A DNA stretch of 64,000 nt from Ciceribacter lividus (GTDB taxonomy: Bacteria; Pseudomonadota; Alphaproteobacteria; Rhizobiales; Rhizobiaceae). Of the stretch, positions 1 through 8,408 are shown piece after piece. A model generated the notes under the pieces. It saw nothing but the letters and a program-made list of their open reading frames with translations. It did not search any database and was not told where the DNA came from. The DNA lies in contig NZ_QPIX01000006.1 of assembly GCF_003337715.1 (NCBI RefSeq), forward strand, positions 186,001-250,000. Direction: 5' to 3'. Position numbers and translations under genes: made by a program. Every line of letters starts with the position of its first letter. Position 1 is the stretch's first letter.

Positions 1-64
1 TGAGGCTCTGCCTGCGGATCGCCGCTACGGTCTTTTCACCCGCCGAGCCGGCCCGACGTGCCAC
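1..64 (-). CDS. TetR-family regulator, N-terminal fragment (runs off the window)
   Basis: On the minus strand a GTG at 64 is preceded by a strong ribosome binding site (AAGGAGGC) and opens a frame reading VARRAGSAGEKTVAAIRRQSL up to the window edge. A basic leader followed by a helix of the form T-x-x-A-I-R-x-x-x-L is how TetR repressors commonly begin. A 14-base perfect palindrome typical of TetR operators lies directly upstream at 84-97, which suggests autoregulation. Only 21 residues are visible, so the family call is an inference from the start and the operator together. Confidence 0.55.
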   Translation of the reverse strand, partial: MARRAGSAGEKTVAAIRRQSL

Positions 65-83
65 GGCCTCGCCTCCTTAATTG

Positions 84-97
84 AATGAACGTTCATT
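84..97. promoter_or_regulatory. Palindromic operator, probably for the adjacent TetR regulator
   Basis: AATGAACGTTCATT is a perfect 14-base palindrome and a common TetR-family operator type in proteobacteria. It lies 20 bases upstream of the TetR-like GTG start on the minus strand and upstream of a small plus-strand gene at 283, so it could control both directions. Confidence 0.5.
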
Positions 98-282
98 TCT
101 TTAACTGAGAATTTTATCGGTCGTCAAGACGGCCACGCCGCCGAAGAGGCAACCGGCCGAGTTGAAATGGCCGCCCAGCCTTCGACGTCAATTGAGAATG
201 GAAACTCCATGCAATCTCTGGTATGCATCGCCGGTATCAGCAGGTGCGCGGCGGAGCACCTCCGGAAAGAAGGGGGAAGGGA

Positions 283-456
283 ATGACGAAACAGATCGAC
301 TATATCGCCAACGAGCTTGCGACGCTGCTCGATCTGACAAAGCTGCAGAAGGAGGAACGTCTCGCCCATCTCATCGGTCTGGCGCTCAGCGAGGCGAAAG
401 CCGAGAAGACACGCCGCACGGAGCGACGGCAGCCGGACGAGGCATCCGACCTCTGA
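283..456 (+). CDS. Small hypothetical protein (57 aa)
   Basis: The ATG at 283 follows a good ribosome binding site (GAAGGGGGAAGGG). The 57-residue product is charged and looks helical, with a run of Leu and Ala at residues 8-35 and a basic C-terminus. I do not recognise a family. It lies between the TetR-like start and modE and points away from the TetR gene, so it may be the divergent target of that repressor. A longer upstream start at 223 exists but lacks a ribosome binding site. It could still be a chance frame. Confidence 0.4.
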   Translation: MTKQIDYIANELATLLDLTKLQKEERLAHLIGLALSEAKAEKTRRTERRQPDEASDL

Positions 457-620
457 GGCCTGCACGGGTCCCATTGACAGGCGATTCTCGTCCGCAGGCT
501 GACCGGCAATCGGGTCCTCGTTCACCACGAGATTCATCCCTATGTCTTTCAGCAGCCCCCGCATGATTCAGCCGATGCCGAAGCCACGTAAGGCCTTAAC
601 GCCACGGTGCTCTCCCGCCG

Positions 621-1427
621 TCACCCCATCGCCAGAATGATCTGTGATGCCTTGATCAGGGCACCAAGTCGCTTGCCGGGCCGTATCTCCAGATCCTCCG
701 CACTGTCGTCGGTGACGATCGCGCAGAGCGTCTTGCCGTTTCCTATATCGAGCACGACCTCCGAATTGACCGCGCCCTTCTCGACCGAGATCACAGTACC
801 GGAGAGACGGTTGCGCGCGGACGTCCGAAGCGGCTCGTCCTCGCTGACGAGGATCGGCGTGCTCGCCTTGATCAGGGCATAGGCCTCCACCCCGGGCGCG
901 ATGCCGAGGTTGTCGATGCTGCGCTCGGTCACGATGACCGTCAGCACGACGTCTTCGGCCACCTTCAGTGCGACCTCCGCGTTGACCGCCCCGTGTTCGA
1001 CCGAGGTGACGATACCGTGATATGTATTACGAGCACTGGTTTTCATGATCGGGCTCCAAAGCAGGGACTGGGCAGGAAAGGAAACGGAGGGATCGCCGGA
1101 AATCGTCGTTTCGAGATTGGCAACGATCTCGCCGATCGAGGCTGTGAGCAGGCGATGAACCGTCAGCGCGCGCAGGCCCTCCGTTGTCACGCAGGCGCCG
1201 CCGCCGTGTCTGCCGCCAGCAGCGGCGATCACGATGGGGCGGGGAAAGAGGTTGTTCAGCGAATTGACCGCATCCCAGGCAGCGCGATAGCTGAGGCCGA
1301 CCATCTTCGCAGCAGCCGCGATCGAGCCGGTATCGTCGATGGCCGCCAACAGGTTGAAGCGATCCTCTCCGGCCCGGTGGCCGTCGGCGCCCCGGAAATC
1401 AAGCAAGGGTGTCAGAGCCTGACGCAT
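621..1427 (-). CDS. modE: ModE-type molybdate-responsive transcriptional regulator
   Basis: The 268-residue product has the ModE layout. An N-terminal winged-helix DNA-binding domain occupies about residues 8-105, containing GSIAAAAKMVGLSYRAAWD, which matches the ModE recognition-helix region. Two molybdate-binding MOP domains follow, each opening with TSARN and closing with LIKAS, at about residues 127-193 and 200-266. ModE proteins bind molybdate or tungstate and then repress modABC and alternative-nitrogenase genes or activate Mo-enzyme genes. The ATG at 1427 follows GAGGAAAC. The longer frame starting at 1526 would begin upstream of the sigma-54 promoter found here, which supports the short start. 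Its own promoter looks NifA-dependent, and the location beside nifQ (Mo supply for FeMo-co) fits a molybdenum role. Confidence 0.88.
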   Translation of the reverse strand: MRQALTPLLDFRGADGHRAGEDRFNLLAAIDDTGSIAAAAKMVGLSYRAAWDAVNSLNNLFPRPIVIAAAGGRHGGGACVTTEGLRALTVHRLLTASIGEIVANLETTISGDPSVSFPAQSLLWSPIMKTSARNTYHGIVTSVEHGAVNAEVALKVAEDVVLTVIVTERSIDNLGIAPGVEAYALIKASTPILVSEDEPLRTSARNRLSGTVISVEKGAVNSEVVLDIGNGKTLCAIVTDDSAEDLEIRPGKRLGALIKASQIILAMG

Positions 1428-1497
1428 GAAAGTTTCCTCTGTTGTCGTTATGCAGCTCGGCTTCATATCGGTCGGCAAGACCGACGAGGCTCGCGAC

Positions 1498-1513
1498 GCA
1501 AGCTCCGTGCCGA
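1498..1513 (-). promoter_or_regulatory. Sigma-54 (-24/-12) promoter of modE
   Basis: Read on the minus strand, CGGCAC-GGAGC-TTGC keeps the GG and GC dinucleotides at sigma-54 spacing (consensus TGGCAC-N5-TTGC). It lies about 70 bases upstream of the modE ATG and about 70 bases downstream of a perfect NifA site at 1574-1589. The first base of the -24 element differs from the consensus. Confidence 0.6.
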
Positions 1514-1573
1514 GCCATTCATTCAAGTATTTTCAAGCACTTGGCAACGTCACGCCCGGAGACTTTCCGACAA

Positions 1574-1589
1574 TGTCGGAGACCCGACA
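1574..1589. promoter_or_regulatory. NifA upstream activator sequence (modE promoter)
   Basis: TGTCGGAGACCCGACA is a perfect TGT-N10-ACA NifA site in the extended form TGTCG-N6-CGACA that also appears before nifH/iscA, fixA and nifB in this window. It sits between the nifQ stop (1600) and modE, where modE is the only gene pointing away from it. Confidence 0.65.
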
Positions 1590-1599
1590 GGTCCCCGTG

Positions 1600-2292
1600 T
1601 CATCTATCGGACAAGAGAGCAGCCACCTCGTGACCATTCTTCCACCGGGCCAGATGACTTTGGCCGCTCTCGTCCCCGAAACAGGCGTCAAAATCGCTGC
1701 ATTCGCGGCAGCTCGGTGCTGTGCAGAGCGAAAAGCCCTCCACCTCGCAGAGCTTTCGGTAGAAGTACTTCTTCCATTTCATGTTACCGGTGTTGCCCCG
1801 TGCCAGCTCGGGGAAATGGCGATTGAGCAGACGCGTCAGTTCCGCGCGTTCGAAGAGCCCGAGATCCTGCCAGAGATGATCATTGCGCATTGCCCGCCTT
1901 GCGACGATGCGGGCGAACCAGCGGCTGTCGGAAAGGCCGGGATCGGCGTGCTCCATGAGCAGATCGAGGAGCAGGTCCTCTTCCACGCCGCGCTCGGTTT
2001 CGCCGGTGTCGGGGCCGAGCCCGAGCCTCTCCGGAGACACACAGGGAAAGTGCCGGTGTATGAGGCGGAGGAGCTCACGCGGACCAAGCCCCGTCGCCTC
2101 CTCGATCGTGGCGCGGCCGCTCAGCCCCTCCTCGCGGGCGACCGACAAGACGCAGGCGAGGGCATGGCGGTCGAACGCGGTTCCCTCGTCGATCGCGGGC
2201 CACTGGCCGGCGATCAGGCTGGCATAGTGATCTGCGAACACGCGCGCTTCTCCTTCCTTGTCAGGCGGCGGCAAGCTCGCTCGCGGCGACAT
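1600..2292 (-). CDS. nifQ: NifQ, molybdenum donor for FeMo-cofactor synthesis
   Basis: The 230-residue protein ends with the diagnostic NifQ cysteine cluster C-x4-C-x2-C-x5-C (CTAPSCRECSDFDAC), preceded by a conserved W-K-K-Y-F-Y-R block. NifQ carries a Mo-Fe-S cluster and hands molybdenum to NifEN during FeMo-co assembly. The chosen ATG at 2292 overlaps the fdxB end by 32 bases; a GTG at 2319 is an alternative. It is the last gene of the large minus-strand nif block, and a NifA site for the next gene begins 11 bases after its stop. Confidence 0.9.
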   Translation of the reverse strand: MSPRASLPPPDKEGEARVFADHYASLIAGQWPAIDEGTAFDRHALACVLSVAREEGLSGRATIEEATGLGPRELLRLIHRHFPCVSPERLGLGPDTGETERGVEEDLLLDLLMEHADPGLSDSRWFARIVARRAMRNDHLWQDLGLFERAELTRLLNRHFPELARGNTGNMKWKKYFYRKLCEVEGFSLCTAPSCRECSDFDACFGDESGQSHLARWKNGHEVAALLSDR

Positions 2293-2584
2293 GCGTCTGG
2301 CAGTTTTTCGGGCAGACACGGGCGCAGGCTCCGCAGCCGATGCAGGCGCCGGCCCTGTCGACGACCATGATCATGCGGTTGAGCTCGCCGTCGAAATCGC
2401 CGCCTTCCTCCTCGTCGTAGAGGCCGAGCACTTCGCCATCCTCGTCGACGCCATAGAGATGCATCACATCTCGCGAACAGACCTTATAGCAGCGACCGCA
2501 GCCGATACAGGTCTTGCCGTCGATCGAGGTCAGGTATTCCGGCATCCAGACCGAGCCGTCACGGGTGGAGAAAGGGTTGCCCAT
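2261..2584 (-). CDS. fdxB: Nif-specific ferredoxin III (2x[4Fe-4S])
   Basis: This 107-residue ferredoxin has two cluster motifs, CIGCGRCYKVC near residue 26 and CIGCGACARVCP near residue 82, separated by an acidic insert (about residues 47-67) typical of the FdxB / ferredoxin III family found in nif operons. It is thought to carry electrons for nitrogenase or cofactor synthesis. The ATG at 2584 overlaps the stop of the upstream gene as TGATG, indicating translational coupling; a GTG one codon earlier is possible. Confidence 0.9.
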   Translation of the reverse strand: MGNPFSTRDGSVWMPEYLTSIDGKTCIGCGRCYKVCSRDVMHLYGVDEDGEVLGLYDEEEGGDFDGELNRMIMVVDRAGACIGCGACARVCPKNCQTHVAASELAAA

Positions 2585-2784
2585 CACGCTTTCTCCAGTG
2601 CCGCGAGTTCGAGCTTCGCCGCCTCGAGTTCCGCAAACACGGCGTAAGTGCGCTCGGCGACGGCCCTGATTTCCGTCCAGTTGATCGGAAGGTCCTCGGC
2701 GAGATCGTGCAATTCCATCTTCGCGGCACCGGCTCTGGAATTGAGCTTGCGAACCTTTTTCTGCAGGTCTTCGAGTTCCGACAT
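2584..2784 (-). CDS. DUF683 / CCE_0567-family nif-associated small protein
   Basis: This 66-residue, highly helical protein (two predicted helices, rich in Leu, Glu and Lys) matches the short Rop-like family found almost only in nif clusters, between the NifX-associated gene and ferredoxin III. Structural work on a cyanobacterial relative showed a helical hairpin metal-binding protein; its exact job in nitrogen fixation is not established. It is translationally coupled to fdxB through TGATG. Confidence 0.8.
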   Translation of the reverse strand: MSELEDLQKKVRKLNSRAGAAKMELHDLAEDLPINWTEIRAVAERTYAVFAELEAAKLELAALEKA

Positions 2785-2798
2785 GGCCTGGCCTCCCG

Positions 2799-3284
2799 TC
2801 AGTACTTCGCGACGTCGGGGAACCTGGCGATCATCTCCACCGCCTCCCGCACCAGCTTGTTGCCGGCTTCAGAGAGCTTTGCGAGATCCTCGAAACCGAA
2901 GCGGTGGACGTCGCGCAGGGTCTTCGTCACCACGACCAGACGCCCCGCGGTGAGGAGCACCCGCCCGAAACCCTCGTGGCTCATTTTCATCATTGGAGCG
3001 GCAATGAGCCCGGTCTCCCGCTCGATCGCCAGCCCAACCGCCGAATAGAAGATTTCCAGCCTCCACAGCACATCCGGATCAGGATCCCCGATGATCGGGA
3101 TTTCCCGGCGCTGCTCTTTCGTGACGATGAAATCATTGAGGATCGATGCGTCGGATCGACCCTCCCACGCGTCATAGGTATCCTGCGCGCGCATCAACCG
3201 GACGAGGCACTGCATGAACGGTGTTGTCATGACGGCCGGATCGGTAACGGTAGCGGTCTTTTCAAGCGTATCGGTGGTGGACAT
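2799..3284 (-). CDS. NifX-associated nitrogen fixation protein (DUF269)
   Basis: The 161-residue product has the DUF269 signature, with a central [20 protein letters not shown] block and a C-terminal [16 protein letters not shown] block. It is found directly after nifX in most nif clusters, and its molecular role is unknown. The ATG at 3284 follows AGGAG and starts 11 bases after the nifX stop, so the genes are cotranscribed. Confidence 0.88.
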   Translation of the reverse strand: MSTTDTLEKTATVTDPAVMTTPFMQCLVRLMRAQDTYDAWEGRSDASILNDFIVTKEQRREIPIIGDPDPDVLWRLEIFYSAVGLAIERETGLIAAPMMKMSHEGFGRVLLTAGRLVVVTKTLRDVHRFGFEDLAKLSEAGNKLVREAVEMIARFPDVAKY

Positions 3285-3295
3285 GCGCTTTCTCC

Positions 3296-3793
3296 TCAGT
3301 CTTCGTCGTCGAAGGAAGGCTTGGCGGTCGAAACGCCGGCCTCGGCCAGCACCTTGCGGAGCCAGGGCGGCGGTGCGGTTTTCAGCATGGACTGGGTGCG
3401 CGACAGGACTTCCTCCATCGAGGACGACTGCGGCACCTTGATCGGATGGATTTTCGCCGACACGACCTTCGCGGCGGACGGGCCGCCGATCGCCAGGCAG
3501 AACAGCAGGTGACACCCCTTGAGCGCCTCGACCTTTGGCGTGATCTTGTCGTCACCCTCGGTCCTGTGCTTGCCGCTCTCGTCGGAGACCTCTCCGAAAC
3601 TGACGGCTTCAACGAAGGCCGACCCTTGCGGGGTCACGTCGTAGATCGCAAAGAACTTGGCCGAACCGAAGTGGGCATTGAGCCCCTTCATGTCCTGGGT
3701 GGCAATCGCGATGCGCAGGGCGCCTTTGGGGCGTTCCGGTGCTGGTCCCGGCCCCTCGTCAGTGACGAGTGAAAGACGTCGGACGGCTGTCAT
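3296..3793 (-). CDS. nifX: NifX, FeMo-co precursor carrier
   Basis: The 165-residue protein has the NifX / NafY-type cofactor-binding fold, with the core from IAIATQD-x-LNAHFG (residues 28-43) to [17 protein letters not shown] (about 94-110). NifX binds NifB-co and the VK cluster and shuttles them to NifEN. It overlaps the end of nifN by 35 bases, consistent with tight coupling to the NifEN scaffold genes. Confidence 0.92.
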   Translation of the reverse strand: MTAVRRLSLVTDEGPGPAPERPKGALRIAIATQDMKGLNAHFGSAKFFAIYDVTPQGSAFVEAVSFGEVSDESGKHRTEGDDKITPKVEALKGCHLLFCLAIGGPSAAKVVSAKIHPIKVPQSSSMEEVLSRTQSMLKTAPPPWLRKVLAEAGVSTAKPSFDDED

Positions 3794-5141
3794 TGTCGGT
3801 CTCCCTGTTGCGGAAAGGATTGAGCTCCTCCGGCGTCGGCTGATGCCCGCCGGCCTGGAAGATATTGGCGGCCTCGAAGATCAGGTCGCGCGCGCCTTCG
3901 TAGAGAACGGTGCGTCTGTGCTGACTGCCGAGCCGATCGAAGATCGGGAAGCCGACACGCATCAGAGGTATGCCGAGCCGCTCGGCGGCCTGGCGGCCAT
4001 GGGAATGTGTGACGAGAAGATCCGCACCCGCAGCCATGTCCTCGAGATCGGCGAGATCGCCGACCTGAACCGTCTCGGCCTGCACCTTCGCAAGGATCCC
4101 GCTGCTGCCCGTCGTCGTCACGGCCGCGACGATCTCAGCACCAAGCCCGGTGAAGAAGGTCGAGAGCTGGTAGAGATGATCCGGCTCGGCGGCGATCGCG
4201 ATTCTCTTGCCGCCGAAGTGGAAATGGCCGTCGAGCAGCGCGTCCTGCAGCTGGGCTCGGCGGCGGCGCACCTTCGCCGGCACGCGATTTCCCGAAATCA
4301 TCGCCAGCATGGTGACGAAACGGTCGATCGCCTTCATGCCGACGAGTTGCTGGAAAAGCACGTAGGGCACACCGGTCCTTGCCTGCAACGCCTCGGCCGC
4401 CGGTCGCATGTGTTCGCCGATGGCGATCGCCTGGAAACAGTCGCCGAGCGCGCGGATATCCTCCACCTTCGTTCCACCGTAGGTGGTCGGAATCCAGCGG
4501 TCCGGTACGGTGCCGTCGAGCGCGCCGGAAATGTCCGGGAGGATGACAGGCTGCAAACCGAAACTTTCGACGGTCTCGCGGATGAGCTCGATGTCGGCAA
4601 CCGTCAGATGCCAACCGGGAAGGATCGCCACCTTTTTCGGATCACGGGGCTGCTCGCCCGGCCGCGTGACCCCCTCGATCATGGAGGTTACCGCCTTCCC
4701 CCAGCCTTCCTCGATGGCGCCGTCGAAATCCGGTGTGTTGGAGAGCACGACTTCGGTGTCGCCGAGGTCGTCTGCCCGGCGCATCCTGATCGCGGCGATG
4801 TCACCGGCAAAATCCTCGCCCCTTGTCTCCACCAGCGCAGTCGTGCAGACGCCAATGAGACTCGGCTTGGTGCGGCTCTTGAGATTGAGGATTGCCTCTT
4901 CCAGGTGGTCGGCGCCGCCGAGGATCGTCGCCACCTCGTCCATCGCGGTCGTCTGCAACGGGATCGTCTCCTTGAAATGGCGGACGAACAGCACGAGCGC
5001 AAAGGAGGTGCAACCCTGGCTGCCGTGGAAGAGCGGCATGGCGCGATCGACGCCGAGATAGGCGAAGGCCGCTCCGAGCGGCTGCGAAGATTTCAGCGGA
5101 TTGATCGCCACTTGTCTTTTCTGCTGTACAATGCGGGCCAT
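3759..5141 (-). CDS. nifN: NifN, FeMo-co scaffold subunit beta
   Basis: The 460-residue NifN is homologous to NifK. It shows the SSQPLGAAFAYLG and HGSQGCTSF blocks near the N-terminus and a CTTALVET motif. NifN forms the NifE2N2 scaffold on which the NifB-derived cluster receives molybdenum and homocitrate. The ATG at 5141 overlaps the nifE stop as TGATG. A GTG two codons earlier is the alternative. Confidence 0.95.
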   Translation of the reverse strand: MARIVQQKRQVAINPLKSSQPLGAAFAYLGVDRAMPLFHGSQGCTSFALVLFVRHFKETIPLQTTAMDEVATILGGADHLEEAILNLKSRTKPSLIGVCTTALVETRGEDFAGDIAAIRMRRADDLGDTEVVLSNTPDFDGAIEEGWGKAVTSMIEGVTRPGEQPRDPKKVAILPGWHLTVADIELIRETVESFGLQPVILPDISGALDGTVPDRWIPTTYGGTKVEDIRALGDCFQAIAIGEHMRPAAEALQARTGVPYVLFQQLVGMKAIDRFVTMLAMISGNRVPAKVRRRRAQLQDALLDGHFHFGGKRIAIAAEPDHLYQLSTFFTGLGAEIVAAVTTTGSSGILAKVQAETVQVGDLADLEDMAAGADLLVTHSHGRQAAERLGIPLMRVGFPIFDRLGSQHRRTVLYEGARDLIFEAANIFQAGGHQPTPEELNPFRNRETDNDSRPTSFTRH

Positions 5142-6649
5142 CAGCACTCTCCCATTTCGTCGGCAGTGGTGGAGGCGAATTTGCGGAACACGTGGACGGG
5201 AGCGGCAACCGGGCCGGCCTCGGCGTCGACGAATGCGGCATCGCCAGCTTCGACGAGATTGCCGTCGTCATCCCAGGGGCAGGCTTCGCGCACCGTCTCC
5301 CAGACCGGATTGTGGATCGCGACGTCGATCTGGTGGACGAGCTCGACCATGCCGTCATAGCCGGCATAGGGGTGGTGACGCTCCTGGTTGATGTCGAGCC
5401 ATGGCATCTTCGCCTTGAGCGCGATGAACTGGGTGCGGCCGCCCGAGAGCATGATGTCGGCCTTGTGGTCACAAAGCATCGTGTAAAGATCGCGCGGTGC
5501 CATGGACTCGAAGGCGTGGTTGTCCTCCTTGAGCAACTGCTTGATGCGCTCCTTGTCCTCCGGCGTCGACTTCTTCACCGACGTTCCGACGATCTCCATG
5601 CCGATTTCCTGCAAGGCATGGACGACCGACCAGGATTTCACCCCGCCGGTGTTGAGCAGGACCCGCTTGCCGGCAAGACGCGGACGGAAAGCCTCGAGCC
5701 TGGCCCAGGCGATCGCCTCCTCCTCCGCGATCAGGCGTTCCGTCCGCTCCGCCAACGCCGGATCGGCCCCGCCTCGAACCAGCAGACTGGCAAGCTGGCG
5801 CAGGGCCTCCGACGTGTCCGAAATTCCGTAGAAAGACCCCTCGAAATAGGGAATGCCGAAGCGCTCCTCCATCTTGCGGGCGAGATTGATGAGCGCGGTG
5901 GAACAGACCATCATCGTCGCACGCGCCCGGTGAGCCGTTGCGATATCATGGTAGCGCGCATCGCCGGGAATGCAGGCGCGGATCCGCATGCCGAGCCTTT
6001 CGAGCAGCGGCTTCACCATCCAGAACTCGCCGGAGAGATTGAATTCGCCGAGGATGTTGACATCCATCTCGGTCGCGTCGTCAGGCTCCTCCGTCCCGAT
6101 CACGTGATCGAGGAGCGCCTCGCCCGCGAGCTTGTTGCCGAGGTTCTTCGAACCGACGAAGCCGGGCGCGTTGACCGGAACGACCGGCAGGCCGAATTTT
6201 TCGGAGGCGCGCCGGCAGACGGTCTCGATGTCGTCGCCGATCAGCGCGGTCACGCAGGTCGAGTAGACGAAGATCGCCGGCGGCGAAAAGGTTTCGGCGA
6301 TCTCGCGGATCGCCCTGAAGAGCTTGCGTTCCCCCTGCCCCATGACGATGTCGAGCTCGGTAAGATCGGTGGTGAAGCTGGTTCGCCAGAGGCTCGAGCC
6401 CGAGGAAGCGGCCCCGCGGTTATCCCAGCTGTTGCCCTCACAGGCGAGCGGTGCATGGATGAGATGGGCAACGTCGGTCACCGGCTGCAGCACGATCTTG
6501 GCGCCGTCGAAGGCGCAGCCGCCGGCCGCCGCCCCTGGCGTCAACGGCTTGGAGCAACCCTTCTTGCGGGCCTTGTCGTCCTTGCCCCGGTTCTTGTCGC
6601 AGCCGGGTTCGTTGAACACATCTTCGATCTTCGCCTTCAATGCCGACAT
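5141..6649 (-). CDS. nifE: NifE, FeMo-co scaffold subunit alpha
   Basis: The 502-residue NifE is homologous to NifD. It has GCAFDGAKIVLQPV, the HAPLACEGNSWDNRG block and STCVTALIGDDIE, which supply cluster ligands. Near the C-terminus is the DINQERHHPYAGYDG block. An N-terminal CDKNRGKDDKARKKGCSKP stretch with two cysteines precedes the fold. The ATG at 6649 follows GGAGAC; the frame extends further upstream into the hairpin but without a good start. It is coupled to nifN. Confidence 0.95.
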   Translation of the reverse strand: MSALKAKIEDVFNEPGCDKNRGKDDKARKKGCSKPLTPGAAAGGCAFDGAKIVLQPVTDVAHLIHAPLACEGNSWDNRGAASSGSSLWRTSFTTDLTELDIVMGQGERKLFRAIREIAETFSPPAIFVYSTCVTALIGDDIETVCRRASEKFGLPVVPVNAPGFVGSKNLGNKLAGEALLDHVIGTEEPDDATEMDVNILGEFNLSGEFWMVKPLLERLGMRIRACIPGDARYHDIATAHRARATMMVCSTALINLARKMEERFGIPYFEGSFYGISDTSEALRQLASLLVRGGADPALAERTERLIAEEEAIAWARLEAFRPRLAGKRVLLNTGGVKSWSVVHALQEIGMEIVGTSVKKSTPEDKERIKQLLKEDNHAFESMAPRDLYTMLCDHKADIMLSGGRTQFIALKAKMPWLDINQERHHPYAGYDGMVELVHQIDVAIHNPVWETVREACPWDDDGNLVEAGDAAFVDAEAGPVAAPVHVFRKFASTTADEMGEC

Positions 6650-6685
6650 CTGACCGTCTCCACCGTAAACGTTGAGAGTTCTGGA

Positions 6686-6709
6686 CCGGCCCCCGCAGGC
6701 GGGGGCCGG
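6686..6709. terminator. GC-rich hairpin between nifK and nifE
   Basis: CCGGCCCCCGC and GCGGGGGCCGG form a perfect 11-base inverted repeat with a 2-base loop, 7 bases after the nifK stop and about 37 bases before nifE. There is no T-run, so it is more likely a partial terminator or an mRNA-stabilising barrier that lowers nifEN relative to nifHDK than a full terminator. Confidence 0.55.
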
Positions 6710-6715
6710 CAAGGA

Positions 6716-8257
6716 TCAGCGCGTGAGGTCGAAGGAATAGTCGGTCTTGGACGGCACGATCGTTTCCCGATCGTAGACGTCGAAGAACTTGTCGAGGATC
6801 GCGGTCAGCACGCGCAGGCCACCCTGGTAACCCATCAGCGGGAAGCGATGATGGTGGTGGCGGTCGAAGATCGGGAACATCAAACGCAAGAGCGGCGTGC
6901 CGGTGTCACGCTCGAGATACTTGCCGTAGGAATTGCCGATCAGGAGATCGACCGGCTCGGTGAAGAGCAGCGAGCGCATCGCCCACAGATCCTTGCCCGG
7001 CCAGACCTGACAATCCTTGCCGAAGGGCGAGGAGGCGAAGAGCTCCTTCATCTCTGCTTCCCAGGCAGGCGTGCCATTGGTGGCGAGGCAATGGGTGGGC
7101 TCGCCACCGGTTTCCAGAATGAAGCGCGCCATGCCGTAGACGAAATCCGGATCGCCGTAGATCGCGTATTTCTTGCCGTGCAGGTAGGCCTGGCTGTCGG
7201 CCATTGCATCGACAAGACGGCCACGCTCCATGCGAAGTTCCTCCGGGATTTCCTTGCCGGTCATCTCCGAAACCTTCATCAGCAGGTCGTCGGTGCCGCG
7301 AATGCCGAGCGGATAGTGGAGTGAGGCCGTCTTCTGGCCGACCTCCTTGCAGTAGTCCTCGGTCTTGCGGGTGTTGTAATGCTGCAGCGACAGCGTCCAT
7401 TCGGCGTTCAGCGCATCCTTGACGTCATCGATTTTCGTGCCGCCGTCATACATGCGGTATTCGCCGTCGGAGGGCGTATCGTACTGGTCGGAGGCGTCCT
7501 GGATGAAGGTATAGTCGACGCCCATCAACGACAGCATGCGCTTCAGTTCACGGTTGTTGCCGACGCAAAAACCGTCGAAGCCGGGAATGAGGTTGAACCG
7601 CCCCTTGATCTCGGTGCGCGGCTGTCCTTTCCAGAAGTGTTCGAAGACCCCGCGGACCATGTTGTCGTAGCCGTCGACGTGACTGCCGACAAAGGCAGGC
7701 GTATGGGCAAACGGCACGTCGTAATCGGTCGGCACGGAGCCTTCGTTCTTGGCGTTCTCGATGAAGCTGCGCAGGTCGTCGCCAATGACCTCGGCCATGC
7801 AGGTGGTCGAGACCGCGATCATCTTCGGCCCGTAGAGCGTGTAGGTGTTGGCAAGGCCGTCGATCATGTTCTTCAAGCCGCCGAAGACAGCGGCATCCTC
7901 CGTCATCGAGGAGGAGACGGCAGACGAAGGCTCCTTGAAATGGCGGGAAAGGTGCGAGCGATAATAGGCGACGCAGCCTTGCGAGCCATGGACGAAGGAC
8001 ATGGTCTTTTCGAAGCCGGCGGCCGCGAAGACGGCACCGAGTGGCTGGCAAGCCTTGGCCGGATTGACGACGAGCGCCTCGCGGGCAAGGTTCTTCTCGC
8101 GATACTCCCAGCTCTTCGTGAATTCGCGCTGGTCATCGACCCATTCGCCCGGATGCGGGCATTCAAACATTTCCTTCTTGCTTTTCAGCATCTCGACATA
8201 TTCCGGCTCGCGGAAGAGCGGGGCGTGATCGAGCACTTTCTCGGCGGACTGCGGCAT
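6716..8257 (-). CDS. nifK: Nitrogenase MoFe protein beta subunit
   Basis: The 513-residue NifK has the P-cluster cysteines at C70 ([11 protein letters not shown]), C95 ([10 protein letters not shown]) and C153 ([12 protein letters not shown]), the same numbering as the well-studied Azotobacter protein. It pairs with NifD to form the alpha2-beta2 MoFe protein. It lies 151 bases after nifD, with a hairpin in the gap. The ATG at 8257 follows a GGAGGTGACC ribosome binding site. Confidence 0.97.
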   Translation of the reverse strand: MPQSAEKVLDHAPLFREPEYVEMLKSKKEMFECPHPGEWVDDQREFTKSWEYREKNLAREALVVNPAKACQPLGAVFAAAGFEKTMSFVHGSQGCVAYYRSHLSRHFKEPSSAVSSSMTEDAAVFGGLKNMIDGLANTYTLYGPKMIAVSTTCMAEVIGDDLRSFIENAKNEGSVPTDYDVPFAHTPAFVGSHVDGYDNMVRGVFEHFWKGQPRTEIKGRFNLIPGFDGFCVGNNRELKRMLSLMGVDYTFIQDASDQYDTPSDGEYRMYDGGTKIDDVKDALNAEWTLSLQHYNTRKTEDYCKEVGQKTASLHYPLGIRGTDDLLMKVSEMTGKEIPEELRMERGRLVDAMADSQAYLHGKKYAIYGDPDFVYGMARFILETGGEPTHCLATNGTPAWEAEMKELFASSPFGKDCQVWPGKDLWAMRSLLFTEPVDLLIGNSYGKYLERDTGTPLLRLMFPIFDRHHHHRFPLMGYQGGLRVLTAILDKFFDVYDRETIVPSKTDYSFDLTR

Positions 8258-8364
8258 GACTGGTCACCTCCATCCTGCGGGCCGCGCCATACGGCGGCTC
8301 CGGGACAAATGACGTTTCGACTGATCCCGACAGGTTTGTCCCGCGGGCGTTTTCATTCCGGATC

Positions 8365-8396
8365 GGCCCTGGGGCCGGACCTCCGCCCCGGGGGCG
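8365..8396. other. GC-rich imperfect hairpin in the nifD-nifK gap
   Basis: The 151-base gap between nifD and nifK contains a GC-rich imperfect inverted repeat (CCCTGGGGCCGGA against TCCGCCCCGGGGG). With the similar structure after nifK, it may protect or punctuate the nifHDK transcript. No T-run follows, so transcription probably reads through. Confidence 0.4.
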
Positions 8397-8408
8397 AAAG
8401 CCAACCGC

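Noticed and set aside
5192-7324. Long plus-strand open frame across nifE and nifK
   Set aside because: It lies entirely opposite confidently identified nif genes and has shadow-like composition.
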